From HK1 sp965220535 (lineage in GTDB: Bacteria; Pseudomonadota; Gammaproteobacteria; HK1), in NCBI GenBank assembly GCA_965220535.1, contig OZ244833.1:3658001-3722000 (forward strand): DNA of 64,000 nt. Reading direction: 5' to 3'. How positions within the stretch are numbered: position 1 is the first letter of the stretch; each line of letters starts with the position of its first letter. Made by a program: the position numbers and the translations under genes. This document shows, one piece after another, positions 7,700 through 16,134 of the stretch. The notes under the pieces are model-generated. The model was not told where the DNA came from, ran no database searches, and worked only from the letters and a program-made list of their open reading frames with translations.

Positions 7700-9160
7700 T
7701 CAAAGATTGAGCGGACGAGAGTTGAGAATATGCAGCCCTTTGAGGAGGTTGAGGGCCTCGTAGAGGGTGAAGTCGTCTTCGGCAAGGGAAGCCATTCGCT
7801 CTTCCTCGGAAGGCTCCTCCGCTTCGTCCTCGTTCCCCTCGCCCTCTTGCGCTTCCTCGTCGCCTTCGCCGTCGATGCCCTCGTCTTCGAAGGCCTCCTC
7901 GCCCTCGCCCTCGCCGGTGCCTTCGTCATCGCCGGGCTCTTCGCCGCCTTCGCTTCCCAAATGACCTGCGAGATCCGCTTCTCGCAAACGCGAGAGCTCG
8001 TCCTCGTTGGCGCGGGAGATTTGCACTTGGCCGCTGATGATATCGGGGACGATCCCGCGAGCCTGAATCGAGGTCCCCGAAGGGGTGTAGTAGCGAGCGG
8101 TGGTGAGCTTGAGGGCGGCGTTCCCTTCGGTTTGGAGGATGGTCTGCACCGAGCCCTTGCCGAAAGTCTGCTCGCCGATGATGACCGCCCGATGATGGTC
8201 CTTCAAAGCCCCGGCGACGATTTCCGAAGCGGAGGCCGAACCGCCGTTCACCAATACCACCAAGGGCTTCCCGTCGATGACATCGGTGGCGTCGGCGTTG
8301 AACCTCAGCTCGGCATCCTCGCGGCGCCCTTCGGTGTAGACGATGGTGCCGGATTCCAAGAAGGCATCGGCGACATCCACGCCCGCCTTCAAGACCCCGC
8401 CGGGGTTGTTGCGTAAATCGAGCACCAAGCCGTTGAGACCCTCTTCGCTTTCTTCTTTGAGTCGATTGATGGACTGGATGAGGTTTTCGCCGGTGCGGAC
8501 CTGAAATGCGCTGACGCGGATATATCCGTAGCCCGGCTCGAGGATACGACCGCGCACGCTGGTGATCTGGATGATATCGCGCTTGATTTTGATATCGATG
8601 GGAGCATCGAGTCCATCGCGGACAACGGTCAAAACGATGGTCGTTCCGGGCTTGCCCCGCATCTTGTTGACCGCCTCCGTCAACGTCAGCCCCCGCACCG
8701 ATGTTCCGTCAAGGCGAACGATCAGATCCCCGGCTTCCATTCCGGCGCGAAAGGCGGGGGTGTCGTCGATGGGAGCGATGACTTTGACATAGCCGTTGGT
8801 CTCCATTCCCACTTCGATCCCCAAGCCCCCGAATTCCCCTCGAGTCTGCTCCTGCAGGTTTTTCATGCCCTCGGGGACCAAATAAGAGGAGTGGGGATCG
8901 AGGCCCGAGAGCATCCCGTCGATGGCGTTTTGTATCAGATCCTCTCGTTTGATCGGATCGACATAATCCCTTTCGATCCTCAGCATGACCTCGGTGATTT
9001 CTCGCAGTTCGGCAAGCGGAAGTCCCGGGGGAGGCGCCTCGTCGGTGATCAGGGCCGGCGCCAAGCGTTGGGCCAATACTCCCGGAGCGCCGGTCAGCGC
9101 TCCGCCGATCATCGCCCCGATCAGCAGCAGGGGAATCGTCTTGATATACGTTGTTTTCAT
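7700..9160 (-). CDS. ctpA: Carboxy-terminal processing protease, S41A family (CtpA/Prc-type)
   Basis: 486 residues from ATG 9160. The N-terminus (KTIPLLLIGAMIGGALTGAPGVLA) is a signal peptide or anchor, so the enzyme acts in the periplasm, trimming C-termini of envelope proteins. A PDZ domain spans about 105-195. The Ser/Lys dyad is visible: Ser310 in GGSASASEI and Lys335 in FGKGSVQ, 25 residues apart as in Prc. After the peptidase domain a very acidic Glu/Gly/Asp-rich stretch (about 385-455) precedes a short conserved helical end (DDFTLYEALNLLKGL); the linker is unusually long. The frame continues upstream to 9229, but those residues precede the signal peptide. Confidence 0.95.
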   Translation of the reverse strand: MKTTYIKTIPLLLIGAMIGGALTGAPGVLAQRLAPALITDEAPPPGLPLAELREITEVMLRIERDYVDPIKREDLIQNAIDGMLSGLDPHSSYLVPEGMKNLQEQTRGEFGGLGIEVGMETNGYVKVIAPIDDTPAFRAGMEAGDLIVRLDGTSVRGLTLTEAVNKMRGKPGTTIVLTVVRDGLDAPIDIKIKRDIIQITSVRGRILEPGYGYIRVSAFQVRTGENLIQSINRLKEESEEGLNGLVLDLRNNPGGVLKAGVDVADAFLESGTIVYTEGRREDAELRFNADATDVIDGKPLVVLVNGGSASASEIVAGALKDHHRAVIIGEQTFGKGSVQTILQTEGNAALKLTTARYYTPSGTSIQARGIVPDIISGQVQISRANEDELSRLREADLAGHLGSEGGEEPGDDEGTGEGEGEEAFEDEGIDGEGDEEAQEGEGNEDEAEEPSEEERMASLAEDDFTLYEALNLLKGLHILNSRPLNL

Positions 9161-9679
9161 AGCGCTTCGCTCTGGTTGGCAACGATATGAAGGAGCGGTT
9201 TTTTCGCTCCCGTCGAAGCGGCTTTTCAACCGCCCGAACGCTCTTGGAAAATGGATGGCGAGGCAGGAATCGAAAGCATCGGCGATGGCGATATCGAGCG
9301 GGCGCCGAGGTATTCGAGAAATTCACGGTTTTCTTCGGCCGCCGGCGATGGATATCCAAGCCATGGTCGCCTGACCTGAGCCTGAGCTGAAAGGATACTC
9401 GCTTATATGGCGATCTTGCAAATCGACGGCATGAGGATATCGTTGCGAAAAGGCCTCGTTCGAGGAGGCGATCGCAGCGGCGAGCGGGCGGTTCCGCCGG
9501 CCATCGCTTTCGCATCCGCCCGATCTTTCCCGCCGCCCGAGGCTTTGTCGGCATCGTTTTTTTTCGAATCGAAGATCCTTATCGCCCTCGGCTCGGTATC
9601 GGCGGTCGGGGGGGTCTATAATTTCGCATCGTTTTGCCGCATCGTCGAATTCGCCGCTTTCCAATCGCGAGGAAGAGCC
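9161..9679. promoter_or_regulatory. Divergent intergenic region ctpA/rhodanese with a candidate -10 box
   Basis: About 520 bp separate the two starts. The frame of the rhodanese gene is open from 9407, but the added residues are low-complexity and unlike the family. A consensus -10 hexamer TATAAT lies at 9617-9622, about 58 bases before the GTG start. No good -35 box is visible 16-18 bases upstream, so the promoter call is tentative. Confidence 0.4.
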
Positions 9680-10105
9680 GTGGACAATTTGCCGGAGTTT
9701 TTCCTGAACAACCAATTGCTGTGCATGGCGTTTATCGCGGTTGCCGGCGCCTTGGTCTGGACCTTCTTCCAAGGCCGGGCGAAAGGGGTGCGCAATATCG
9801 ATCCGGCGAACGCGACCCGCTTGATCAACCAAGAAAACGCGTTGATCCTCGATGTGCGGCCGGAGGCGGAATTTCGCCAAGGACATATCGTCAATGCCCT
9901 CAACCTGCCCGCCGCCGGTTTGGACAATCGCATCGACAGCCTCAACAAATATCGACAGCGGCCGGTCGTCGCGGTTTGTCGCAGCGGGCAGGCCAGCATC
10001 AAGGCCGCGAGCGCTTTGGTCGCCAAGGGATTCGAAAATGTCTATAGCTTGAGCGGCGGCATCCTCGCTTGGGAAGGGGCCAGCCTGCCGTTGACGAAAA
10101 AATAG
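9680..10105 (+). CDS. Membrane-anchored rhodanese-like sulfurtransferase (YibN-type)
   Basis: 141 residues from GTG 9680, chosen because GAGGAAG lies just upstream at 9669-9675 and the resulting N-terminus matches YibN proteins: a short NLPEFFLNNQ lead, one membrane helix (about 12-30), then a cytoplasmic rhodanese domain. The active-site loop is VCRSGQAS with Cys100. Such proteins carry persulfide sulfur; the physiological acceptor is not known. In many gammaproteobacteria this gene is followed by grxC, secB and gpsA. Here gpsA follows directly and grxC and secB are absent. Confidence 0.9.
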   Translation: MDNLPEFFLNNQLLCMAFIAVAGALVWTFFQGRAKGVRNIDPANATRLINQENALILDVRPEAEFRQGHIVNALNLPAAGLDNRIDSLNKYRQRPVVAVCRSGQASIKAASALVAKGFENVYSLSGGILAWEGASLPLTKK

Positions 10106-10110
10106 GGGCG

Positions 10111-10134
10111 GCGAAGGCTTCGGCGAAGGCTTCG
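10111..10134 (+). repeat. 12-bp tandem duplication downstream of the rhodanese gene
   Basis: GCGAAGGCTTCG is repeated perfectly at 10111-10122 and 10123-10134, followed by a partial third copy GCGAG. Confidence 0.8.
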
Positions 10135-10236
10135 GCGAGCTTTTGAGATTTCCGCCGGTCAAGAATTCCGCCGGCGCTTCGCCCTTCGTCATGCCGGATT
10201 TCGGCGCTCGCACATCCCCCCGTCGACGGTGATCGA

Positions 10237-11268
10237 ATGCCTCGAATATTCGATATCGCGGTGATCGGAGCCGGTTCTTGGGGCACCGCTTTGGCCTGCT
10301 CGTTGGTGCGCAACGGCTCTTCCGTCGTGCTTTGGGGGCGGGATGCGGCTCATATCGAGGCGATCGCCGCGAAGCGGATCAACGAACGCTACCTCCCCGG
10401 ACACCGCCTGCCCGATGCGCTGGTCCTGAAAAGCGATTTCAGCGAGGCGGTTTCGTCTTCCCTCGGTATCCTGCTCGCCGTCCCTAGCCATGCCTTCGCG
10501 GTGTGCTGCGCTTCGCTTCGAAGAGCGATCGACGCTGCCGGGGCGGGTCCGCCGCGGGCCGGCGTGTTATGGGCGGGCAAGGGTTTCGATGCCGTCGGCG
10601 GGCGCCTTTTGCACGAAGTCGCAAAGGAGACGCTGCCCCCGCAGCTCCCCTTCGGATTGTTGTCCGGTCCGACCTTCGCCAAAGAGGTCGCTTCCGGATT
10701 GCCCGCGGCTGCGTCCTTGGTCTCGACGCAAGCATCCTTCGTCGATTGGTGGAGCGGGCATCTTTCCGCGCCGCGATTTCGTATCTACACCGGCTCGGAT
10801 CTGATCGGGGTTCAGATCGCCGGGGCGGTCAAGAACGTTTTGGCGATCGCCGCCGGGATTTCCGACGGGCTCGGTTTCGGGGCCAACGCCCGGGCGGCGC
10901 TGATCGCTCGCGGTTTGCCGGAGATGAGCCGTCTCGGCGAGGCCGCCGGCGGCTCGGCGGCGACCTTCACCGGGCTCGCCGGGCTCGGCGATCTCGTTCT
11001 CACCTGCACCGACGATCAATCCCGCAACCGGCGCTTCGGCTTGGCTTTGGGCCAAGGCGCGAAGCCCGACGCCTTGGCGATCGATAATCGCGGGCTCGAT
11101 GGCCAAGTGATCGAAGGGATCGCCGCCGGCACTCGAACCGCCCGTTTGGCGCGAGATCTCGGCGTCGAGATGCCGATCTGCGAGCAGGTCCGGGCGGTGG
11201 TGGCCGGGGAAGTCGATCCCCTCGAGGCGGTGGAGGCGTTGTTGGCCCGGGGCCGGGATCGCGTTTAG
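10237..11268 (+). CDS. gpsA: Glycerol-3-phosphate dehydrogenase [NAD(P)+]
   Basis: 343 residues, normal length. GpsA reduces dihydroxyacetone phosphate to sn-glycerol 3-phosphate, the backbone of phospholipids. The Rossmann fingerprint is IGAGSWGTALA at about 10-20. GLLSGPTFAKEVASGLP and the catalytic-lysine segment GAVKNVLAIAAGISDGLGFGANARAALI follow in the usual order. The next gene downstream encodes a protein with a PlsC-type acyltransferase domain, which uses a product derived from glycerol 3-phosphate; this proximity suggests a lipid-synthesis unit. Confidence 0.97.
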   Translation: MPRIFDIAVIGAGSWGTALACSLVRNGSSVVLWGRDAAHIEAIAAKRINERYLPGHRLPDALVLKSDFSEAVSSSLGILLAVPSHAFAVCCASLRRAIDAAGAGPPRAGVLWAGKGFDAVGGRLLHEVAKETLPPQLPFGLLSGPTFAKEVASGLPAAASLVSTQASFVDWWSGHLSAPRFRIYTGSDLIGVQIAGAVKNVLAIAAGISDGLGFGANARAALIARGLPEMSRLGEAAGGSAATFTGLAGLGDLVLTCTDDQSRNRRFGLALGQGAKPDALAIDNRGLDGQVIEGIAAGTRTARLARDLGVEMPICEQVRAVVAGEVDPLEAVEALLARGRDRV

Positions 11269-11392
11269 GCGGCGCATGGGCGGCGAAAGGGCGAAGGCCA
11301 AGGCGTCGTTTCGAGCTTAGGCCTTCGGATTTTCGTCGCTGATCGATCGTCCTCGACACCCTTCGGTACCCCTCGACGCGTTCTCGCCTCGC

Positions 11393-11420
11393 TTTTAGTT
11401 GACCCCTTTTAGTTGACCCC
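11393..11420 (+). repeat. Perfect 14-bp tandem duplication upstream of the ACP-ligase-acyltransferase gene
   Basis: TTTTAGTTGACCCC occurs at 11393-11406 and again at 11407-11420. Each copy contains TTGACC, a possible -35-like element, but no convincing -10 box follows at the right spacing before the GTG start at 11458. Confidence 0.85.
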
Positions 11421-11457
11421 TTGCGATCTTTTTCGTTTTTCGAACGAGGAGGCGATT

Positions 11458-14400
11458 GTGACTTCCACGAACGACGTACCCTCCGAGGCATCGCCTTCTT
11501 CGGTATCCGAATCGACAAGCCCCTCGACAAACCCTTCGACAAGCCCGGACCCCTCTGACGAGCTCTCCGGCGTCATCGTCGACGAGCTCTTGCTAAAGAC
11601 CCTGCGGACGATCGTCGACGAGCTGCATCCCCATCTCGGGGCGACGACGAGGATCACCTTGGACAGCGGTCTCGATCGCGACTTGGGTCTCGACAGCCTC
11701 TCGCGTATGGAGCTGCTGTCGCGTTTGGAAAAGGCGTTGGGGATCACGATTCCCGTACAGGCCATGGGGGAGGCGGAGACGGCGCGGGAGTTGCTGCCGA
11801 TTTTGCGCAGCGCACAGGCGCAGCCGGCCGCTCGGCATCCGGCGGAGCAAACGGGAACGAGCGCATCGCCTTCCGCCGCTCGTATCGCGGCCGATCAAGC
11901 CGACGATCTCTGGCCGCCGCAGGCTTCGAGCCTCCTTCAAGCCCTTGATTTTCACGTCCGCCGGCACGGCGACCGGGTGCATGTTTTTCTCGAGGGATCG
12001 GCGGCCCCGGCGGCTTCGACGGATCCCTTCCCCGTGCGCTTTGCCGATCTGGACGAGCGGGTTCGTCGAATCGCGGCGGGTCTTGTCGAACGGGGGGTGG
12101 AGCCCGGCCAATCCATTGCCTTGATGCTGCCGACGGGCCTTGACTATTTGAGCGCTTTTCTCGCGGTGCAAATGGTGCAAGCGGTGCCGGTACCCATTTA
12201 TCCGCCGGCTCGACCCAATCAGATCGAGGACCATATTCGCCGCCATGCCGCCATCCTCGACAACGCCTCGGCGCGGATGCTCATCGCTTTTTCTCCCGTC
12301 CTTGCCGTCTCCCGTTTGCTCGGGGCGCAGGTCGCGGCGGGGCTGCGGATATGCGATATCGCCGACTTGGCGGGGGAGGCGCGATTCGAGGGCTCGGTAT
12401 CGCCCGCCCCCGATACGACCGCCTTTTTGCAATACACCTCCGGCAGCACCGGCAGCCCCAAGGGGGTGGTTCTGACTCACGGCGATGTGATCGCATCCTT
12501 GACGGCGATGGGACGGGCCATCGAGATCACACCGAGCGATGTCGCGGTCAGCTGGTTGCCCCTCTATCACGATATGGGTTTGATCGGGATGTGGATGGGG
12601 AGCCTTTATTACGGCTTCCCCTTGGCGCTGATGTCCCCGCTCGACTTTCTCGCCGACCCCGGGCGTTGGTTGGCGGCGATCCATCGGCATCGGGCCACGA
12701 TTTCCGGAGGCCCCAACTTCGCCTACGATCTTTGCGTGCGGCGCATCGATCCCGAGGCGAAGGAGATCGAGGATTTGGATCTTTCGTGCTGGCGTTTCGC
12801 TTTCAACGGCGCCGAGCCGGTGCAGGCGCGCACCATGACCCGCTTTGCCGATCGTTTCCAAAGCATCGGCTTTCGCGCCGAAGCCTTGGCCCCGGTCTAC
12901 GGCTTGGCGGAGGCGACCCTCGGGGTTTGCATCCCTGCCCCCGGGCGCGGCTTCGAGGTCGATCGGGTGGATGCGGATATCTTCTCGCGGCGCGGAAGAG
13001 CGCAGCCGATCGCGGCCCGCGCTCGGCCGGAATCCTCGGATCGATCAAGCCCCGAGAGCGGCAGCGCCGATGCCGTCGCCCCCGGGGTATGCGAATTCGT
13101 TTCTTGCGGCCCGCCGATCCCGGGTTTCGAGGTGCGGATCGTCGACGAGCGCGGGATCGAGCGCGAGGAGCGCATGGAGGGCTCGGTGCAATTCCTCGGC
13201 CCCTCCGCCACTTCGGGTTATCACCGCAACCCGAAGGCCACCGAGGCCCTTTTCGATCGCGAATGGCTGCGATCCGGCGATCGCGGTTATATCGCCCGCG
13301 GGGAGCTCCATATCAGCGGGCGCGACAAGGATCTGATCGTTCGCGCCGGGCGCAACCTCTACCCCTACGATCTGGAAGCGGCGGTCGCCGGGATCGAGGG
13401 GGTGCGCAAGGGTTGTATCGCCGCTTTCGCTTGTCCGGATCCGCGTACCGGTACCGAGCGCCTCGTGGTGGTGGCCGAAACCCGGGAGCGAGAGCCGAGC
13501 AAAAGGCGATGGATCGAAGGCGAGATTCGCCAAGCGATCGCCGCTCTTGCGGGCTTGCCGCCGGAGGAGATCGTTCTGGCGCCGCCGCATAGCGTCCTCA
13601 AGACCTCGAGCGGCAAGATTCGACGACCGGCGATGCGCGAACTTTTCGTGGCCGGGGCCATCGGCCGCGGGGTCGGATCGGTGCGCTTGCAGCTGCTTCG
13701 GCTGACCCTGGCGGCGGCCGCCGGGTTTTTGCGGCGACAAGGGCGCAGGCTCCGGCGCTTGGCGTATTCGATCTATGTCGGGGCGGTCGCTGCGCTTCTT
13801 CTCGTATTGACCTTGCCGCTCTTCGCCCTGTCGTGGAATGTGCGAGCCCGCTGGCGCTGGGGGCGCCGGCTGTTGCGAAGCGCTTTTCGCGCCGTCGGCA
13901 TTCGCCTTCGGACGCAAGGGGGCGAATATCTCCGGGAAGGCTCGCGCTCGGTGGTGGTGGTCAATCATGCGAGCTATCTCGACGGCGCTTTGTTGTTCGC
14001 CGCGATGCCGGTGCCGATCGCCATCGCGGCCAAGGCGGAGTTCGGCGGCATTTTTCCGATCGGCAATCTGTTGCGGGCCTTCGGGGTGGCGTTCGTCGAA
14101 CGCCTCGATCACCAAGGCAGTCTTACGGGTGTCGAATCCTTGGTGGCAAAGTTGGAGCGCGAGGAGATCATCGGCCTTTTCCCCGAGGGCACCATGCATC
14201 GCATGCCCGGATTGCTGCCCTTTCGCTTAGGGGCCTTCAAAATGGCGGTGCAGGCTCGCGCTAGCGTCGTCCCCGTGACGCTATCGGGCTCGCGTTCGGT
14301 TCTGCGCGACGGTCAGTGGATCCCGCGGCCGGGGGAGGTCGTGTTCCGGATCAACCCCCCGCTCGACGATATCGATCGATCCCTTGCGAGCCGATCCGGC

Positions 14401-14664
14401 GACAGCGAGGAGGCCAAGGACGAAGCAAGGGACGAGGCCGCCGAAAGCCCCGATGCCGCCTCGCCTGCGGACTCGTCCCCGGAGTCGGCGGCGCATCGCA
14501 GCGAAGAGTGGGCGCAAGCGGTGCGCTTGCGGGATGCGGCGCGGGCGGTGATCCTCGCTCAATGCGGCGAACCCGATCTCGGGGCGCGACACGATGTGCT
14601 CGGCGATCTGCTCGACTTCATCCGCAAGGAGCATCGGGGGGAGCATCGGGGGCAGGAGAAATAA
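11458..14664 (+). CDS. Three-domain fusion: acyl carrier protein, fatty acyl-AMP ligase, PlsC-type acyltransferase
   Basis: 1068 residues from GTG 11458, with GAGGAGG at 11446-11452 setting the start. Residues about 1-35 are Ser/Pro/Thr-rich. An acyl carrier domain follows with the phosphopantetheine serine at about 80 in DLGLDSLSRMELL. An AMP-forming ligase spans about 150-720: YTSGSTGSPKG near 325-335, LPLYHDMGLIG near 366 (the FAAL signature), and SGRDKDLIVRAGRNLYPYD near 620. A hydrophobic segment (about 770-790) leads to an acyltransferase with NHASYLD near 835 and FPEGTMHR near 907. The architecture suggests that a free fatty acid is adenylated, loaded on the internal carrier and passed to a lysolipid. 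E. coli Aas does a related job with the domain order reversed. The C-terminus is acidic and ends in a duplicated EHRG. Confidence 0.88.
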   Translation: MTSTNDVPSEASPSSVSESTSPSTNPSTSPDPSDELSGVIVDELLLKTLRTIVDELHPHLGATTRITLDSGLDRDLGLDSLSRMELLSRLEKALGITIPVQAMGEAETARELLPILRSAQAQPAARHPAEQTGTSASPSAARIAADQADDLWPPQASSLLQALDFHVRRHGDRVHVFLEGSAAPAASTDPFPVRFADLDERVRRIAAGLVERGVEPGQSIALMLPTGLDYLSAFLAVQMVQAVPVPIYPPARPNQIEDHIRRHAAILDNASARMLIAFSPVLAVSRLLGAQVAAGLRICDIADLAGEARFEGSVSPAPDTTAFLQYTSGSTGSPKGVVLTHGDVIASLTAMGRAIEITPSDVAVSWLPLYHDMGLIGMWMGSLYYGFPLALMSPLDFLADPGRWLAAIHRHRATISGGPNFAYDLCVRRIDPEAKEIEDLDLSCWRFAFNGAEPVQARTMTRFADRFQSIGFRAEALAPVYGLAEATLGVCIPAPGRGFEVDRVDADIFSRRGRAQPIAARARPESSDRSSPESGSADAVAPGVCEFVSCGPPIPGFEVRIVDERGIEREERMEGSVQFLGPSATSGYHRNPKATEALFDREWLRSGDRGYIARGELHISGRDKDLIVRAGRNLYPYDLEAAVAGIEGVRKGCIAAFACPDPRTGTERLVVVAETREREPSKRRWIEGEIRQAIAALAGLPPEEIVLAPPHSVLKTSSGKIRRPAMRELFVAGAIGRGVGSVRLQLLRLTLAAAAGFLRRQGRRLRRLAYSIYVGAVAALLLVLTLPLFALSWNVRARWRWGRRLLRSAFRAVGIRLRTQGGEYLREGSRSVVVVNHASYLDGALLFAAMPVPIAIAAKAEFGGIFPIGNLLRAFGVAFVERLDHQGSLTGVESLVAKLEREEIIGLFPEGTMHRMPGLLPFRLGAFKMAVQARASVVPVTLSGSRSVLRDGQWIPRPGEVVFRINPPLDDIDRSLASRSGDSEEAKDEARDEAAESPDAASPADSSPESAAHRSEEWAQAVRLRDAARAVILAQCGEPDLGARHDVLGDLLDFIRKEHRGEHRGQEK

Positions 14665-14827
14665 AAAGCCTCGCTATCGCTTCGCGCGCTCGTCTTTGTC
14701 GGTGCCGATACCCTGGATACCCCTCGGGACCGTTCGTGGCGGCGGGTTTTGCGAAAGGATCGTCGAGGATTGGCCCGGGCTCGATCCCCGGGGTTTCGTT
14801 TGCGAAAAAAAGATAAGGAGCGGATCG

Positions 14828-15061
14828 ATGGAAGAGATGGATTTCGGGAATACGATCGTCGCGATCTTCTTCGGCGTCGTTTCGCTGGTCTTGATGGTCG
14901 CGCCTTTTTGGATGCTTTGGAAACGCACCGGTCATTCCGGATGGATTTCCTTGACGATGTTGGTGCCCTTTTTGAACTTGATCATGCTCTACGTATTGGC
15001 GTTCAAAAGTTGGCCGATCGAAAAGGATCTCGACAAAAATCCCGACCAGGATTCCGCATAA
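14828..15061 (+). CDS. Small two-helix membrane protein of unknown function
   Basis: 77 residues; ATG 14828 is set by AAGGAG at 14815-14820, seven bases upstream. Two hydrophobic segments are visible: about residues 9-28 (VAIFFGVVSLVLMVAPFWML) and about 36-58 (WISLTMLVPFLNLIMLYVLAF), separated by a short polar loop, followed by a charged tail. I do not recognise the family beyond its resemblance to small inner-membrane proteins. The position 160 bp after the acyltransferase fusion may mean co-transcription. Confidence 0.75.
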   Translation: MEEMDFGNTIVAIFFGVVSLVLMVAPFWMLWKRTGHSGWISLTMLVPFLNLIMLYVLAFKSWPIEKDLDKNPDQDSA

Positions 15062-15456
15062 GCCCCGGCCGAGGATGCCGGTGCATCTCGCCGGATAAAG
15101 AGCGAATTCGCATCAAGCGGAGCGATGCTCGTGCCTCCCCTTCGTTTTGCCCGGTCTTGCCGGAAGCGGATGGATTTTCCTCGTCGATGGGCGATGCGAC
15201 GCTGAACGGGACGATCCGAAGGGGCCAGATGCGAGGCTCCAAGGTGCGAGGCTCGAGATCGCGATTCGATCGAGGCGAGATCCGCACCCGATTAAGATAT
15301 CGTCTCCCGCTCGTCGATAGGCGTTTCGCATCGGGGGACGAGGAATCGACAAGCCTTGCCCGAAGCACTTGACGTCTTATTTTTTTTGGCCGGAGATCGA
15401 CGGTCGCAAACGAAGCCCGCACACGAAGCCCGCAAACGAAGCTCGAGGAGCCGATC
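15062..15456. other. Intergenic stretch with a 13-bp tandem repeat
   Basis: No gene is seen on either strand. Three degenerate 13-bp units based on AAACGAAGCCCGC lie at 15408-15420, 15421-15433 and 15434-15446. The last runs into GAGGAG, the apparent Shine-Dalgarno of the HD-domain gene. Confidence 0.6.
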
Positions 15457-16053
15457 ATGACCACGACGATGCGCACGGTGGCTTATACCCGTATGGACGA
15501 GGGAACGGTCGAGGATTATGCGCTCGGCGAGGAGCTGGCAAAGCCCTTTATGGACGCCACCGCCGACAGGATCCTCGCCTTCATGGAGTGCTTGCATCAT
15601 ACCTTTCCCGGCGGTCGGATCGATCGCTATGCGCATTCGCTGCAAACCGCGACTCGCGCCGAGGATGCCGGGGAGTGCGAGGAGTTCGTCGTCGCCGCTT
15701 TGCTGCACGATATCGGGGATTCTCTGGCGCCGCATAATCACGCGGATGTCGGGGCCGATATTCTGCGCCCTTATATTTCCCGCCATAGCTTTTGGATGCT
15801 CAAGCATCACGGGATCTTCCAAGGCTATTATTATTGGGACAAGATCGGCAAAAACCGCTACGAACGCGAGCGCTATCGGGATCATCCCGCTTATGAAATG
15901 ACCGTACGCTTTACCGGGCGCTACGACCAAATGGCATTCGATCCGGATTACGAAACCCGCCCCATGGAGCATTTCGAACCGATGTTGCGTCGGATATTCG
16001 CTCGCCCGCCTTGGGGGGCGCAGACCAAGGAGGATTGGCCGGTGGAGGACTGA
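15457..16053 (+). CDS. HD-domain metal-dependent protein
   Basis: 198 residues, preceded by CGAGGAG. Metal-ligand motifs of the HD fold are in order: His60 in RYAHSLQ, His84-Asp85 in ALLHDIGD, and His residues in the HNHADVG and KHHGIF segments near 95 and 120. The HD superfamily includes phosphohydrolases and mixed-valent diiron oxygenases (PhnZ and myo-inositol oxygenase type). The small size and extra His pair are compatible with the oxygenase-like branch, but the sequence alone does not decide, and no phosphonate gene is nearby. It converges on the SCO1-type gene. Confidence 0.75.
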   Translation: MTTTMRTVAYTRMDEGTVEDYALGEELAKPFMDATADRILAFMECLHHTFPGGRIDRYAHSLQTATRAEDAGECEEFVVAALLHDIGDSLAPHNHADVGADILRPYISRHSFWMLKHHGIFQGYYYWDKIGKNRYERERYRDHPAYEMTVRFTGRYDQMAFDPDYETRPMEHFEPMLRRIFARPPWGAQTKEDWPVED

Positions 16054-16112
16054 AAAAAAGCGGATGCGAAAAGCCCGAATCCGCCGCCACCGCCGATCGA
16101 GCGAGCGGTTTT

Positions 16113-16134
16113 TCTAGCCCATCTCTAGCCCATC
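16113..16134 (-). repeat. 11-bp duplication carrying the stop codon of the SCO1-type gene
   Basis: TCTAGCCCATC is repeated at 16113-16123 and 16124-16134. Read on the minus strand, the repeat encodes the last codons and TAG stop of the SCO1-type protein, so the duplication places a second copy of the same ending just after the real stop. Confidence 0.8.

Noticed and set aside
6944..8416. A 490-residue open frame on the plus strand crossing the gap and the ctpA 3' half
   Set aside because: It is antisense to CtpA, whose motifs are unambiguous; the translation has no family resemblance and no ribosome-binding site.
9407..9679. N-terminal extension of the rhodanese protein from an upstream start
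   Set aside because: Added residues are unlike the family, and GTG 9680 has a good Shine-Dalgarno and the expected N-terminus.
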